DNA from: Fischerella sp. PCC 9431
Lineage (GTDB): Bacteria > Cyanobacteriota > Cyanobacteriia > Cyanobacteriales > Nostocaceae
Direction of reading: 5' to 3'
Assembly: GCF_000447295.1 (NCBI RefSeq)
Contig: NZ_KE650771.1
Location: forward strand, 4,106,282 to 4,170,281
Length of the DNA stretch: 64,000 bases
Shown here: positions 1 to 9,546 of the stretch, in pieces
How positions within the stretch are numbered: position 1 is the first letter of the stretch
How the letters are laid out: every line of letters starts with the position of its first letter
Position numbers and translations under genes: made by a program
The notes under the pieces: generated by a model
The model's database searches: none
What the model saw: only the letters and a program-made list of their open reading frames with translations
What the model was told of the DNA's origin: nothing

Positions 1-401
1 CCTATACGGAAACTCACAGTATTGCTAGCACTATAACCAGTTAAACGCTGAGTGTTATCTTTATAACTATATACTGGATTAAGAGTAATGCCAGTAGTTT
101 GTAATTTCTCCACATTACGGCTTTTGAGCAGTGCTACCACAGCCGATGACCTACGCGCAGCCTCTTGTTGTGCTTCCTGAGCTGTTTTAGCCTGTACTTC
201 TACACCCAATACAACTTGAGCTAGAGTAGCAGGAATTGCTTCTACACCGCGACCAGTAACTGTGAGAGTCCGTAACATTCTTTGTTTCTCTTGTGCTAGC
301 ACAGGCTGGGTAAAGGTGAGACACACAAGTACGCCTAAAGATAAAGTTTTCCACAAGTTCCCAGCCAATAACCGAGAACCCAACCAAGCAGGTTTATTCA
401 T
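1..401 (-). CDS. SIMPL domain (DUF541) periplasmic protein, 3' end outside window
   Basis: Reading the minus strand from the ATG at 399-401 gives an open frame that runs off the left edge, so only about the first 133 residues are visible. It starts with a basic stretch and a hydrophobic signal segment ending in PVLAQ (about residue 36). It continues with TLTVTGRGVEAIPATLAQV, typical of the start of SIMPL/DUF541 proteins, then an Ala/Gln-rich helix and a segment with GITLNPVYSY, also typical of the family. Members are exported proteins of poorly known role, some linked to oxidative stress or outer-membrane maintenance. Family assignment is from motif recognition; the C-terminal part cannot be judged. 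Confidence 0.75.
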   Translation of the reverse strand, partial: MNKPAWLGSRLLAGNLWKTLSLGVLVCLTFTQPVLAQEKQRMLRTLTVTGRGVEAIPATLAQVVLGVEVQAKTAQEAQQEAARRSSAVVALLKSRNVEKLQTTGITLNPVYSYKDNTQRLTGYSASNTVSFRI

Positions 402-732
402 AGATTTCACTCCTCTAAATTATTTTTCAGTAGTTAGTAGTTAGTTGTTCGTTGTACCCTGCGATAGATACCTAGACTGATATCTTGCACCTATCCTATA
501 TCCCACCAGAGAATAAATTCTCTGGCTGATAGCACAAGTCCATTGAAACAGACTCAAACACTTTTCTATTCAGATTTATCTGACTTTAGTTATTAGCCAA
601 AAATAATTTTTTTGGCAGACTAATCATTAATTGATTATGTGTTTCTACTTTGACACGTGATTCTGACTATATCTAGGATGGTTACATTTTTAGATACTTG
701 AAAAATATATGAAAACTTGTGGAGATGCTTTC
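402..732. other. Intergenic region with heptad-type repeat, divergent promoters expected
   Basis: No credible gene. Near 430-454 there is a short TAGTTAG-type heptad run ending in TTAGTTGTTCGTTG, and a perfect inverted copy of that 14-mer lies at 1192-1205 beyond the next gene. The region separates two divergently transcribed genes and should carry both promoters, but I cannot pick out convincing -10/-35 elements. Confidence 0.4.
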
Positions 733-1140
733 ATGGCGTATTGGTTACTCAAAACTGAGCCGGAAGAATATTCCTACTCAGATTTAGAACACAATGGCAG
801 TACAGTTTGGAATGGAGTTAAAAACGCCCTAGCCCTAAAGCATCTACGGTCAATGAACATTGGTGATTTAGCATTAATTTATCACACTGGCAAAGAGCGG
901 CAAATTATCGGTGTAGCAGAAGTAACCAGCCAACCTTATCCCGATCCAAAACTAAATGATGCTAAACGAGTAGTTGTAGATTTGCAGGCTGTCCAAAGAG
1001 TGCCTCAACCGGTTACTCTAAGACAAATTAAACAAGATAGCAGCTTTGCAGATTTTGATTTGGTGCGTCTTCCGAGACTATCTGTAGTCCCAGTGTCAGA
1101 GTTGCACTGGCAGCGTCTTCTACAATTATCAAAGGGGTAA
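733..1140 (+). CDS. EVE domain-containing protein
   Basis: A 135-residue protein that begins MAYWLLKTEPEEYSYSDLE, the standard N-terminus of EVE (thymocyte nuclear protein 1-like) proteins, followed by WNGVKNALALKHL and a block with GDLALIYHTGKERQIIGVAEV. EVE domains have a PUA-like fold and are thought to bind modified bases in DNA or RNA; bacterial members often occur alone, as here. An upstream in-frame ATG at 709 would add eight residues (MKTCGDAF) that are not typical of the family, so I prefer the start at 733. No Shine-Dalgarno sequence is obvious for either start. The exact substrate is unknown. Confidence 0.85.
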   Translation: MAYWLLKTEPEEYSYSDLEHNGSTVWNGVKNALALKHLRSMNIGDLALIYHTGKERQIIGVAEVTSQPYPDPKLNDAKRVVVDLQAVQRVPQPVTLRQIKQDSSFADFDLVRLPRLSVVPVSELHWQRLLQLSKG

Positions 1141-1226
1141 TGGTTATTTGTTGACGGTTGGTGGTTGATAATGGATTCTCCAAATAACAAGCAACGAACA
1201 ACTAACAACATATACATTAGTAAAGA

Positions 1227-2702
1227 ATGATTTGCACAGAATCAATGCAGTTTATAAGCTCAATCAACTTCTCGTTACCCTTACTCGCAAACACAGGCGA
1301 AACAGCTGATAGTTCGCTAGTAGTGGCAGCAGTACTGCTGAGTTTGGTAGTAGTATACTTTGCTAGTAAACTTGGTGGAGAATTATCTAACCGCTTTGGT
1401 TTACCACCTGTTTTAGGTGAACTCGTAGGTGGTGTAGTGGTGGGTGTATCTGTTTTGCATCTGTTGGTATTTCCGGAAACAGGCGCAGACAGTTCAGGTT
1501 CTTTAATTATCTCATTTCTGAAAACCACTGCTGGTCTGACTCCTGATGCAGTCGAAAGTGTATTTCTTACTCAGTCAGAGGTAATTTCTGTTTTAGCAGA
1601 ACTGGGTGTAATTATCTTGCTGTTTGAAATCGGTCTGGAGTCAAATTTAAAAGACTTGATGTCCGTGGGTATTCAAGCGGCTATAGTGGCAGTAGTAGGG
1701 GTAGTCGTACCTTTTGTTGCTGGTACAGCAGGTTTGATGATTTTGTTTGGTATCCCCGCAGTACCAGCAATTTTTGCTGGGGCGGCCCTCACTGCTACTA
1801 GTATTGGTATTACTTCCAAAGTTTTGTCAGAATTGGGGCGTCTCAATTCCAAAGAAGGACAGATTATTCTTGGTGCAGCTGTCATAGATGACGTACTAGG
1901 AATTATTGTTCTGGCGGTGGTAGCAAGTCTTGCTAAAGATGGTGCTGTTGATGTTAGCAAGGTTGTTTATTTAATTATCAGTGCTAGTGGTTTTCTTTTG
2001 GGTGCGATCGCTCTTGGTAACATTTTCAACAAAACTTTTGTGGCGATCGTTGATAAACTCAAAACACGTGGTGAACTGGTAATACCAGCATTTATTTTTG
2101 CTTTTGTAATGGCATATATTGCTGATGTCATCCAGTTAGAAGCTATTTTAGGAGCTTTTGCAGCTGGTTTGGTTTTGGAAGAAACAGATAAACGCAAAGA
2201 ACTCCAAAAGCAAATCGTTCCAATCGCTGATATGCTGGTGCCAATTTTCTTTGTAACTGTAGGCGCAAAAACTGACTTGAGTGTTTTAAACCCAGCAGTT
2301 CCTACAAACCAAGAAGGTTTAATGATGGCAAGTTTTCTGATCATAGTAGCCATTCTTGGTAAAGTTGTTACAGGCTTTAGCGTATTTGGTCAACCTCAAA
2401 TCAATCGCTTGGCTATTGGTGTGGGAATGATTCCTCGTGGCGAAGTCGGATTGGTGTTTCTTGGTATTGGTTCGAGTATTAATATTCTCTCGAAACCCTT
2501 GGAAGCAGCAATTATCATGATGGTGATCATCACAACCTTTTTAGCCCCTCCTGTGTTACGGTTTGTTTTCCCAGAGCCAACTTTGGTATCACCAGACTCT
2601 AATGAATTACTTCTAGATGCTTCCTCTGGAACTCCGTTAGCAATCAATTCTTCTAATCGTGAAAATCCACAAGCCAATTCAAATTCCCCAGAAGCTAAGT
2701 AA
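1227..2702 (+). CDS. nhaS3: Na+/H+ (cation:proton) antiporter, CPA2 family, NhaS3-like
   Basis: A 491-residue polytopic membrane protein with about 12 hydrophobic segments. It shows the CPA2 layout: GLPPVLGELVGGVVVG in an early helix, LFEIGLES, the TSIGITSKVLSELG stretch, and the ion-binding motif AVIDDVLGIIVLA around residue 215 with the paired Asp residues, then GMIPRGEVGLVF near residue 400. The closest relative I recognise is cyanobacterial NhaS3, a thylakoid-located antiporter that in Synechocystis is essential and moves Na+ (or K+) against protons. The C-terminal 40 residues are hydrophilic. A second ATG lies six codons downstream (1245); either start is possible. Membrane location and substrate are inferred from the family. 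Confidence 0.85.
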   Translation: MICTESMQFISSINFSLPLLANTGETADSSLVVAAVLLSLVVVYFASKLGGELSNRFGLPPVLGELVGGVVVGVSVLHLLVFPETGADSSGSLIISFLKTTAGLTPDAVESVFLTQSEVISVLAELGVIILLFEIGLESNLKDLMSVGIQAAIVAVVGVVVPFVAGTAGLMILFGIPAVPAIFAGAALTATSIGITSKVLSELGRLNSKEGQIILGAAVIDDVLGIIVLAVVASLAKDGAVDVSKVVYLIISASGFLLGAIALGNIFNKTFVAIVDKLKTRGELVIPAFIFAFVMAYIADVIQLEAILGAFAAGLVLEETDKRKELQKQIVPIADMLVPIFFVTVGAKTDLSVLNPAVPTNQEGLMMASFLIIVAILGKVVTGFSVFGQPQINRLAIGVGMIPRGEVGLVFLGIGSSINILSKPLEAAIIMMVIITTFLAPPVLRFVFPEPTLVSPDSNELLLDASSGTPLAINSSNRENPQANSNSPEAK

Positions 2703-3849
2703 ATAAATGCTCAATTGCCTTTTTCAGACATTAGACTTCATTGCAAAAGCCTGCAAGTAAATTGATTGAATAAACCTAAATCAGTGAACAGTTATCAGTG
2801 AACAGTAGTAATAACTGATAACTGATAACTGATAACTGTGACTGCTGCAAATGTTTAGAAGTTTTCATGAAGATAGGAAACTTCTATGCTCACTATCCGT
2901 CACTTCTAGTTATGATTTTTAGGAGCTTTTCTTAATTACTAAATAGCCATACATTTAAGTTACATAAATTGTGAGATTATTATTTATCAATAATTCATTT
3001 GAGACATTTGGTATCGTACGAAGGACAAAAACGTCACTTAATAGTCTTGAGTTGTCCTCTAACAGGGTTTTAGATTTTGAATTTGCTCCACAGCATCATC
3101 AATCTGGAGGTTGGTATCATCAAGGAATTATTGGCAATCAACTTAGAAAGGCTGATTTTTGGTTGCTGGTAATGATCGAAAAAATCAACCTCTCAAATTG
3201 CACAAAAAGGAACGCTCAGATAAACAGGACTTTCAGCTTTTGTGTAGACGTTATAAATCGCGTTTCTACATTTGGATACCTTATTAAGGAAGATGCTTAA
3301 ACTACACAACAACCGAAAAATTCAAAAAATCTTTGTGCAACACAAGTGTATATAGTTAAGATTGACTGCTATTGTTAAACTTATCCGTTTATTGTGCTGA
3401 TTTAAATTGGTGCTTTGTAGGTAAAAGTTTACTGCCATAAAGGCACGGCAAAAGCAGCTAAAATGCTAAGATGTTACGCCATTATTCACCACTTTATCTA
3501 AGTCCAAAATCATATAAGTGGCTACATATTTTGGCAGTTGTGCCAACTATGACAAATGCAATGAAGTAAATGAGAAAAATTATACATGAAATGTCAACTA
3601 TTGAAAAATCCGGGAAAAGGAATTTCTCTGTTTTACCAACTTACCAGACCATATAAACAGCAGTTTGCTGTCTAAATTACTCATTAAATTTGAAGATTCT
3701 CTGTAAGATAACTCCAAAAAATAAATTATCCAACTCCTGCATCTAATAACATTTATTCCCCCTTGTCCCCCTTATCCTCTGCAATTGGATAATTTCTTAT
3801 TTGCAAATCCCTAATTGTCTTTCATAAATGCGACTCAGGAGAAAACACT
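2703..3849. other. Long intergenic region with heptad repeats; one doubtful ORF
   Basis: This 1.1-kb stretch separates the antiporter from the first amidase. At 2781-2840 there is a run of TAACTGA-type heptads (three consecutive copies after two diverged ones). An open frame of 109 codons at 2971-3300 has an unremarkable, low-similarity-looking product and no clear ribosome site; I treat it as doubtful. The 500 bases before 3850 should hold the promoter of the amidase tandem, with AGGAGA seven bases ahead of its GTG start. Confidence 0.4.
2781..2840. repeat. Heptameric tandem repeat (TAACTGA)n
   Basis: Consecutive copies of the heptamer TAACTGA, preceded by diverged copies (ACAGTTATCAGTGAACAG). 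The same unit recurs in this window at 28993-29030, 39196-39220 and 47636-47705. Short heptameric repeats of this kind (STRR sequences) are known from heterocystous cyanobacteria. Confidence 0.8.
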
Positions 3850-5766
3850 GTGAAACTACACTGGTTGATACCTAGTACCGTCTTAAGTATCTCCTCTGTT
3901 TTATTGTTGTCGCCTGCTGATGCAGCGAATCTGGAATCTTGGCGTTTTGATAGCAATCAAAATCGGTTAGAAATCAACACTGATGGTGCTGTACAACCGA
4001 CAGCTCAACTTGTTTTCAATCCCACACGATTAGTAATTGATTTACCTGGAGTTACATTTGGACGTCCACAGCTTGTTCAGTCAGTGGGTGGAGCGATTCG
4101 TGCTGTCCGCATTGGTCAGTTTGACCCCCAAACCACAAGGGTGGTAGTCGAACTAAGCTCTGGTTATACTCTAGACCCCAAACAGGTAAAATTTGAGGGA
4201 ATTAGCGCCAATCGTTGGCGGGTACAGTTACCCAAGCCAAAACGAGAAGAAATTGCTACTTCGCCTAACAGAAGTATTTATAGTGTGGTCAAAACTGAAC
4301 CTCGTACCTCATCCAATACCAGGGAGACAGAAACAGTAGCTAAAACCACAGCAGGTGCGACTCAAATCGAAAGTTTAGTCGTAACAGGAGATGGCTTTTT
4401 TGTTCGTACTAGCGGTGGAAATCCAGAGGTCAAGGTAAAACGTAGTCGCGATCGCGCAAATATCTACATGGATATCTCTAGCGCTACTATCTCATCGAAT
4501 CTCGAACAGCGCAATTTACCAATTAATCGCTATGGTGTCAGTAATATCCAGCTCTCTGAACTAGAAACCACACCACCCACAGTCCGGTTGACAATGCGGG
4601 TGAACAGAAATAGCCCCGATTGGCGAGCAAGCGTCAGTAGCGCCAACGGTTTAGTAATTTTACCCAATGCTAGGATTAGTAAGTTACCCAAGGGTAACAA
4701 CTCTAGTATTTCGTTTGGCAATCAACAAAAACCGCCACTGTCTCTTAACTTTAAGTCTGGTAATTCTGACTCGCGTAATTCTGATAATGATAATAATGAG
4801 CCAGCTACAATTGAGTCTGTAGAATTGGCTGATAATAACACCCAATTAATCATTAAAGCCGATCAATCTTTATCTGGTAATGCTGGCTGGGATAGATCCT
4901 CCTCACTTTTCCGCATCACTATTCCCAATGCTCGCTTGGATTCTAAGGTGAAAGGGCCAGAATTAAATGCTAACAGCCCAATTTTACGGGTACGCCTACA
5001 ACAGCAAGAACCTAATACTGTTGTGATCTTTGTTCAGCCAGCAGCAGGAGTACAACTTGGCGAACTCAACAAACCAAGTAGTAAGCTTTTAGCTCTGGAT
5101 CTACGACGCTCATCAACTCGAATTACATCAAGCGTTGCTTTACCTCCTTTACCACGACCGAACCCCCAACCTTTATCAGAAATCCCAATTAATCGACCCC
5201 AACCCACACCGTCACGTCGCGTCAGTGGAAGAGTGGTAGTCATAATAGACCCAGGACATGGTGGTAAAGATTCTGGAGCTCTCGGTATTGGTGGAGCAAG
5301 AGAAAAGGACGTAATTTTACCTATTGGTAAAAAACTCGGAGAGATTTTAGAACGACATGGCGTACAAGTGAAACTCACCCGCAGTTCTGACTACTTCGTG
5401 ACTCTTCCGGGTCGAGTACAAATGGCTGAACGTGCGAATGCTGATTTATTTGTCAGTATCCACGCCAATTCCGCCGGTGCAGGTCGTCCGGATGTCAATG
5501 GTTTAGAGACGTATTATTACGATACTGGTTTAAGTTTGGCACGAGTTGTCCACAGGAGCATTTTGCAAAGTATAAACGTCAGAGACAGAGGAGTACGAAA
5601 AGCCAGATTTTATGTTCTGCGGAAAAGTTCTATGCCCTCAATTTTAGTCGAAACAGGTTATATGACTGGCCGCCAAGATATGGCTAGGTTGAAAACAGCA
5701 TCTTACCAAAATCAAATGGCGGAGGCGATCGCTCGTGGTATTCTCCAGTATCTTCAGCGCAAGTAA
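3850..5766 (+). CDS. amiC1: N-acetylmuramoyl-L-alanine amidase with AMIN domains (AmiC1 type)
   Basis: A 638-residue secreted cell-wall hydrolase that cleaves the amide bond between N-acetylmuramic acid and the peptide stem. A signal peptide ends near SPADA (residue 25). An AMIN domain follows at about 28-115 (WRFDSNQNRLEINTDG ... RLVIDLPGV), then a second AMIN-like block at about 160-260, a Pro-rich linker, and a zinc Amidase_3 domain from about 460. Zinc ligands are visible as PGHGG (His about 470), REKDV (Glu about 485), SIHAN (His about 538) and VETGY (Glu about 601). The start is GTG preceded by AGGAGA. It is the first of a tandem pair with the gene at 6227. In Anabaena and Nostoc punctiforme this pair, followed by murI, is amiC1/amiC2; AmiC proteins there drill septal nanopores needed for cell-cell communication and heterocyst formation. 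Which paralogue matches which name is inferred from order only. Confidence 0.9.
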   Translation: MKLHWLIPSTVLSISSVLLLSPADAANLESWRFDSNQNRLEINTDGAVQPTAQLVFNPTRLVIDLPGVTFGRPQLVQSVGGAIRAVRIGQFDPQTTRVVVELSSGYTLDPKQVKFEGISANRWRVQLPKPKREEIATSPNRSIYSVVKTEPRTSSNTRETETVAKTTAGATQIESLVVTGDGFFVRTSGGNPEVKVKRSRDRANIYMDISSATISSNLEQRNLPINRYGVSNIQLSELETTPPTVRLTMRVNRNSPDWRASVSSANGLVILPNARISKLPKGNNSSISFGNQQKPPLSLNFKSGNSDSRNSDNDNNEPATIESVELADNNTQLIIKADQSLSGNAGWDRSSSLFRITIPNARLDSKVKGPELNANSPILRVRLQQQEPNTVVIFVQPAAGVQLGELNKPSSKLLALDLRRSSTRITSSVALPPLPRPNPQPLSEIPINRPQPTPSRRVSGRVVVIIDPGHGGKDSGALGIGGAREKDVILPIGKKLGEILERHGVQVKLTRSSDYFVTLPGRVQMAERANADLFVSIHANSAGAGRPDVNGLETYYYDTGLSLARVVHRSILQSINVRDRGVRKARFYVLRKSSMPSILVETGYMTGRQDMARLKTASYQNQMAEAIARGILQYLQRK

Positions 5767-6226
5767 CTCATCAAAAATATTCTTTAATGATGACTTTAAT
5801 GATTACCGTATTTATGCTGAAGCTACAACATTTTTTCAGCAATTAAACTATGGTGTTTGCCAGTTTTACTCACATAATCAATGTATAAATTACTGGAGAC
5901 TACTCAATACAAAAAATTTTTTACCAACCATATAGTTGACCAAAACTAACAACAGTAGTTAATTTGGGTTATCTCTAGGTTGATGTCATCCACTGCTGTT
6001 AATAGACAATTTTTATTGTGATCACAGCAGTGAAAACTCAGAAAGTCTTGCAATAATTTGACGCCATTAGCTGTAACTTTATAAAGTATCTTTGTCTATA
6101 AAGTACAAACCAATACATCAAAATGTATAAGCTAATACTTGGGCGATAACGGTGTGAGGATTTGAGAGTTAGCCAATACTTAGCAAATTACGTCTCCCAT
6201 AAACAGCCAATCAGGAGAAAAATATT
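5767..6226. other. Intergenic region between tandem amidase genes
   Basis: This 460-base AT-rich spacer holds no convincing gene. It is long enough for the second amidase to have its own promoter. AGGAGA precedes the GTG start of the second gene, as in the first. I see no clear terminator. Confidence 0.35.
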
Positions 6227-8119
6227 GTGAAACTACACCACTGGTTGATACCTGCAACTTTTTTAAGTATCTGCCTGTTATCGTCGCCTGTAAAAGCAGC
6301 GAATTTACAATCTTGGCGTTTTGATGCCGATCAAAATCGATTAGAAATTAATACTGATGGTGCTGTACAGCCCACTGCCCAACTAGTTTTTAATCCTACA
6401 CGGTTAGTGATTGATTTACCTGGTGTCAAGTTTGGGCGCCCACAGCTTGTTCAGTCGGTTGGTGGTGCAATTCGTGCTGTCCGTATCGGCCAGTTTGACG
6501 CTCAAACTACACGGGTGGTAGTCGAACTGAATCCAGGTTATACTCTTGACCCTCAACAGGTAAAATTTGAAGGGGTTACCGCTAGTCGCTGGCAAGTACA
6601 ATTACCACAGCCTCAAAGGCTCCAAGTTGCTACTACTCCCAGAAATATCTATAGTGTAGTGACACCAGAAAACTCTAACACTTCTTCTAGTAATACTTCT
6701 AATACTCTTAATACTTCCACCAATACTTCTATCAATAAAAAACCCCTTCTCAGTGCAAATACTGGCACAACTCAAATTGAAAGTTGGAGAGTGACAGGAG
6801 ATGGTATTTTTGTTCGCACTAGTGGTAATCGCCCCCAAGTGCAAGTAAATCGTAGTCAAGATAAAAGCACTATTGATATTGATATTGCTGGCGCCACTTT
6901 ATCACCAAATTTAATACAGCGAAATGCAAGTATAAATAGGTATGGTGTTAGCGGTATTCAATTCACTCAACTGGAAACAACACCACCCACCGTCCGCATG
7001 ACAATGCAGGTGAATCAAAGCAGTCCTGATTGGCGGGCTAGCAGTAGTGCTATTGGTGGTATAGTTATATTACCATTAGGCAATGTATCTAAATTACCTA
7101 GTGATAGTTTAGCGAACAATACCAGTTCTTCCCCCATTTCCAGCAATAATGTGGCAACAATTCAAGCTGTGGAATTAAGTGCAACTGGTAAACAGTTAAT
7201 TATTAAAGGCGATCGCAATTTAACTGCAAGTGGTGGTTGGGATAGATCCTCTGGATTATTCCGCATTACTATTCCCAATGCAAAGCTGTCTACACCTGTT
7301 AAGGGTCCGGTAATGGATGCAAATAGTCCTATCCTGCGGGTGCGCTTGCAACAGCAAGATTCTAATACTGTTGTGGTTTATGTCCAACCGGCTTCAGGAG
7401 TGCAAATTGGACCAGTTAATCAAATTGGTGATCAATTTGTCTCTGTAGATCTACAACGAAATCGTACTTCTGTTGTCTTACCCCCCTTACCACAAGCAAA
7501 TCCACAACCATTACCAGTACCTAATCCTAAGAATCCTGATACTGTCGTACAACCTCCTGCACCACGTCCAACCCCAAGAGGAAAAGTCATAGTAGTAATA
7601 GACCCCGGACATGGTGGTAAAGACTCCGGTGCGCCTGGAATCGGTGGATTGTTAGAAAAAGATGTGGTTCTACCTATTGGTAAAAGAGTAGCGGCTATTT
7701 TAGAGCAAAATGGCATTCAAGCAGTGCTAACGCGGGATGCAGACTTTTTCGTAGAGTTACAGGGAAGAGTAGATATCGCAGAGCGTGCTAATGCTACCCT
7801 GTTTGTCAGCGTTCATGCTAATTCTGTAGACAAGCGTCCAGATGTGAATGGGCTAGAAGTTTATTATTACGACAGTGGATACAATCTAGCTGAAGTTGTC
7901 CGTAAAACCATTTTGCAAAATATTTCTACCCTGAATGACCGAGGAACACGCAAAGCCAGGTTTTATGTTCTCAGAAAAAGTTCTATGCCTTCAATTCTGG
8001 TGGAAACTGGTTATATGACTGGTCGGCAAGACAACCCCAGATTAGGAAACCCTGAATATCAAAATCGTATGGCAGAAGCTATAGCTAATGGTATACTTAG
8101 ATACTTAAAATCAAGATAG
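6227..8119 (+). CDS. amiC2: N-acetylmuramoyl-L-alanine amidase with AMIN domains (AmiC2 type)
   Basis: A 630-residue paralogue of the upstream amidase with the same architecture: signal peptide ending near SPVKA, AMIN domain with RLVIDLPGVKFGRPQ, second AMIN-like block, a Pro-rich linker (PLPQANPQPLPVPNPK), and a C-terminal Amidase_3 domain with PGHGG, EKDV, SVHAN and VETGY, so all four zinc-site residues are present. The two copies are nearly identical over long stretches and even share the start region (AGGAG, then GTGAAACTACAC). They differ most in the Ser/Thr/Asn-rich linkers. In Nostoc punctiforme AmiC2 is the enzyme shown to be needed for septal nanopores and differentiation. Assignment to AmiC2 rests on order in the tandem. 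Confidence 0.9.
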   Translation: MKLHHWLIPATFLSICLLSSPVKAANLQSWRFDADQNRLEINTDGAVQPTAQLVFNPTRLVIDLPGVKFGRPQLVQSVGGAIRAVRIGQFDAQTTRVVVELNPGYTLDPQQVKFEGVTASRWQVQLPQPQRLQVATTPRNIYSVVTPENSNTSSSNTSNTLNTSTNTSINKKPLLSANTGTTQIESWRVTGDGIFVRTSGNRPQVQVNRSQDKSTIDIDIAGATLSPNLIQRNASINRYGVSGIQFTQLETTPPTVRMTMQVNQSSPDWRASSSAIGGIVILPLGNVSKLPSDSLANNTSSSPISSNNVATIQAVELSATGKQLIIKGDRNLTASGGWDRSSGLFRITIPNAKLSTPVKGPVMDANSPILRVRLQQQDSNTVVVYVQPASGVQIGPVNQIGDQFVSVDLQRNRTSVVLPPLPQANPQPLPVPNPKNPDTVVQPPAPRPTPRGKVIVVIDPGHGGKDSGAPGIGGLLEKDVVLPIGKRVAAILEQNGIQAVLTRDADFFVELQGRVDIAERANATLFVSVHANSVDKRPDVNGLEVYYYDSGYNLAEVVRKTILQNISTLNDRGTRKARFYVLRKSSMPSILVETGYMTGRQDNPRLGNPEYQNRMAEAIANGILRYLKSR

Positions 8120-8583
8120 AAATGTAGTAGAAATGGCTAACATAGTTTTAGTAGTTAAGTAAGTCGGCACGTCTCTACTAGTTGGGGTCGTTATTTGTCA
8201 ATTTTTAACAGAAGTGCGATCGCCAACTAGAACCTGAAATACGGTTTTGTGTTTGACTACGATGGCCAGGAAACTGGTATAGATATTTTCGTTTTTAGAT
8301 ACAAAATAACTTTGTTCTTAAAATAATGAAATTGGCTGGTTAAAGTTTTTTAATATGGACAAACTGAAACTATATTCTTAGTCATGAGGTTTTTCATAAC
8401 CTTGGGTAAAAACCTTGGTTTATCAAACTACTTGTCAAGCTAGGACTGGTTTGAGATGTTTTCTCATAAAACTCCTGTTTTGAAGATGAATGAGGTTTAA
8501 AATCCAAAATTCTTGGAACACTAACCATTAACCTCCATAAATCCTGTATCTTTATATCGCAATATTGATCTCAAAATCTGCCT
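8120..8583. other. Intergenic region between amiC2 and murI
   Basis: No gene is supported. The 19-mer GTCTCTACTAGTTGGGGTC at 8171-8189 is repeated exactly at 30240-30258, followed in both places by a TTATTTGTCA-like stretch. A HIP1 octamer is present near 8217. The rest is AT-rich and should contain the murI promoter. Confidence 0.4.
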
Positions 8584-9444
8584 GTGATTTCATCTTTTCA
8601 GTTTCAAGGCAACTTATACAACTCCTCCCAAGAACCCCAACGTGCGCCTATTGGTATCTTTGATAGTGGTGTGGGTGGACTGACGGTACTGCGACAACTC
8701 TATCGTCAACTCCCAAATGAATCAATCATTTATTTTGGTGATACAGCTCGACTTCCCTATGGGATTCGCTCCCAAGCAGAAATTCTCCAATTTGTCCGGG
8801 AAATACTCACCTGGATGCAGCAGCAACAGGTGAAAATGGTTATTATGGCCTGCAATACCAGTTCTGCTCTAGCGCTAGAGATAGTGCGTGAGGAATTTCC
8901 TATGCCAATTCTAGGGCTGATTCTACCAGGGGCAAGGGCTGCGGTACAACAAGGGAAGCGCATAGGTGTAATTGCTACTCCTGCAACAGCTAAGAGCAAT
9001 GCCTATAAGCGTGCTATTATCGAGATAAATCCCGATGTTCAAGTTTGGCAGGTTGGCTGCCCAGAATTTGTGCCGTTAATTGAACAAAATCGCATCAATG
9101 ACCCTTACACCATCGAAGTGGCACGTTCTTATTTGGAGCCTTTAGTGCAGCAGCAAATAGATAGTCTTGTTTATGGCTGTACCCATTATCCTCACCTAGC
9201 ACCAATATTGCGATCGCTCCTTTCAAATTCTGTAAAGCTTATTGATCCAGCCGTACATGTAGTTGCTGCTTGTGCCAAAGAGTTAGATCTACTAGACCTT
9301 AAAAATACTCATCCAGCTTTACCAACGCGCTTCGTTGTCAGTGGTTGTCCACAACAATTTGCTGAATCCTCCACACCGTGCTTAGGTTTTACTCCTATGG
9401 CTGAGGTTGTATGTTTCTCTGAAAGCGCGGTATCTAGTAATTAA
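8584..9444 (+). CDS. murI: Glutamate racemase
   Basis: A 286-residue enzyme that interconverts L- and D-glutamate, supplying D-Glu for the peptidoglycan stem peptide in the cytoplasm. The family signature is complete: PIGIFDSGVGGLTVLR near residue 21 with the first catalytic acid, FGDTARLPYG, the first catalytic Cys in IMACNTSSALAL (about residue 95), and the second in YGCTHYPHLAPIL (about residue 205). The start is GTG at 8584, leaving an N-terminal tail of about 20 residues before the conserved core. Its place right after two peptidoglycan amidases puts precursor supply and wall remodelling side by side, an order also known from other heterocystous strains. Confidence 0.95.
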   Translation: MISSFQFQGNLYNSSQEPQRAPIGIFDSGVGGLTVLRQLYRQLPNESIIYFGDTARLPYGIRSQAEILQFVREILTWMQQQQVKMVIMACNTSSALALEIVREEFPMPILGLILPGARAAVQQGKRIGVIATPATAKSNAYKRAIIEINPDVQVWQVGCPEFVPLIEQNRINDPYTIEVARSYLEPLVQQQIDSLVYGCTHYPHLAPILRSLLSNSVKLIDPAVHVVAACAKELDLLDLKNTHPALPTRFVVSGCPQQFAESSTPCLGFTPMAEVVCFSESAVSSN

Positions 9445-9546
9445 TCAATGGTCATTGGTCAATGGTCATTAGTCCATAGTCAAAAGTATTTTGCGCTAGT
9501 GACTCTTGACTTTTGACTTTTGACCCTTGACTGTTGACCCTTGATT
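9445..9546. repeat. Heptameric repeats of TTGACTT/TTGGTCA type
   Basis: Directly after murI there is an array of seven-base units: AATGGTC/ATTGGTC variants, then consecutive TTGACTT, TTGACTT, TTGACCC, TTGACTG, TTGACCC, TTGA. This matches the STRR type built on TTGGTCA known in heterocystous cyanobacteria. It lies between two convergent genes. Confidence 0.8.

Noticed and set aside
2971-3300. 109-codon plus-strand frame
   Set aside because: No clear ribosome site, unremarkable composition and no recognisable motif; kept only as a remark in the intergenic entry.
5034-5378. Minus-strand frame inside the amidase gene, and similar long antisense frames inside other genes (for example 1967-2353, 7432-7716)
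   Set aside because: Antisense shadows of strongly supported genes with unnatural composition.
6130-6165. Possible Yfr1-like small RNA motif (ATCCTCACACC on the minus strand)
   Set aside because: It lacks the exact ACTCCTCACAC core and flanking hairpins of Yfr1.
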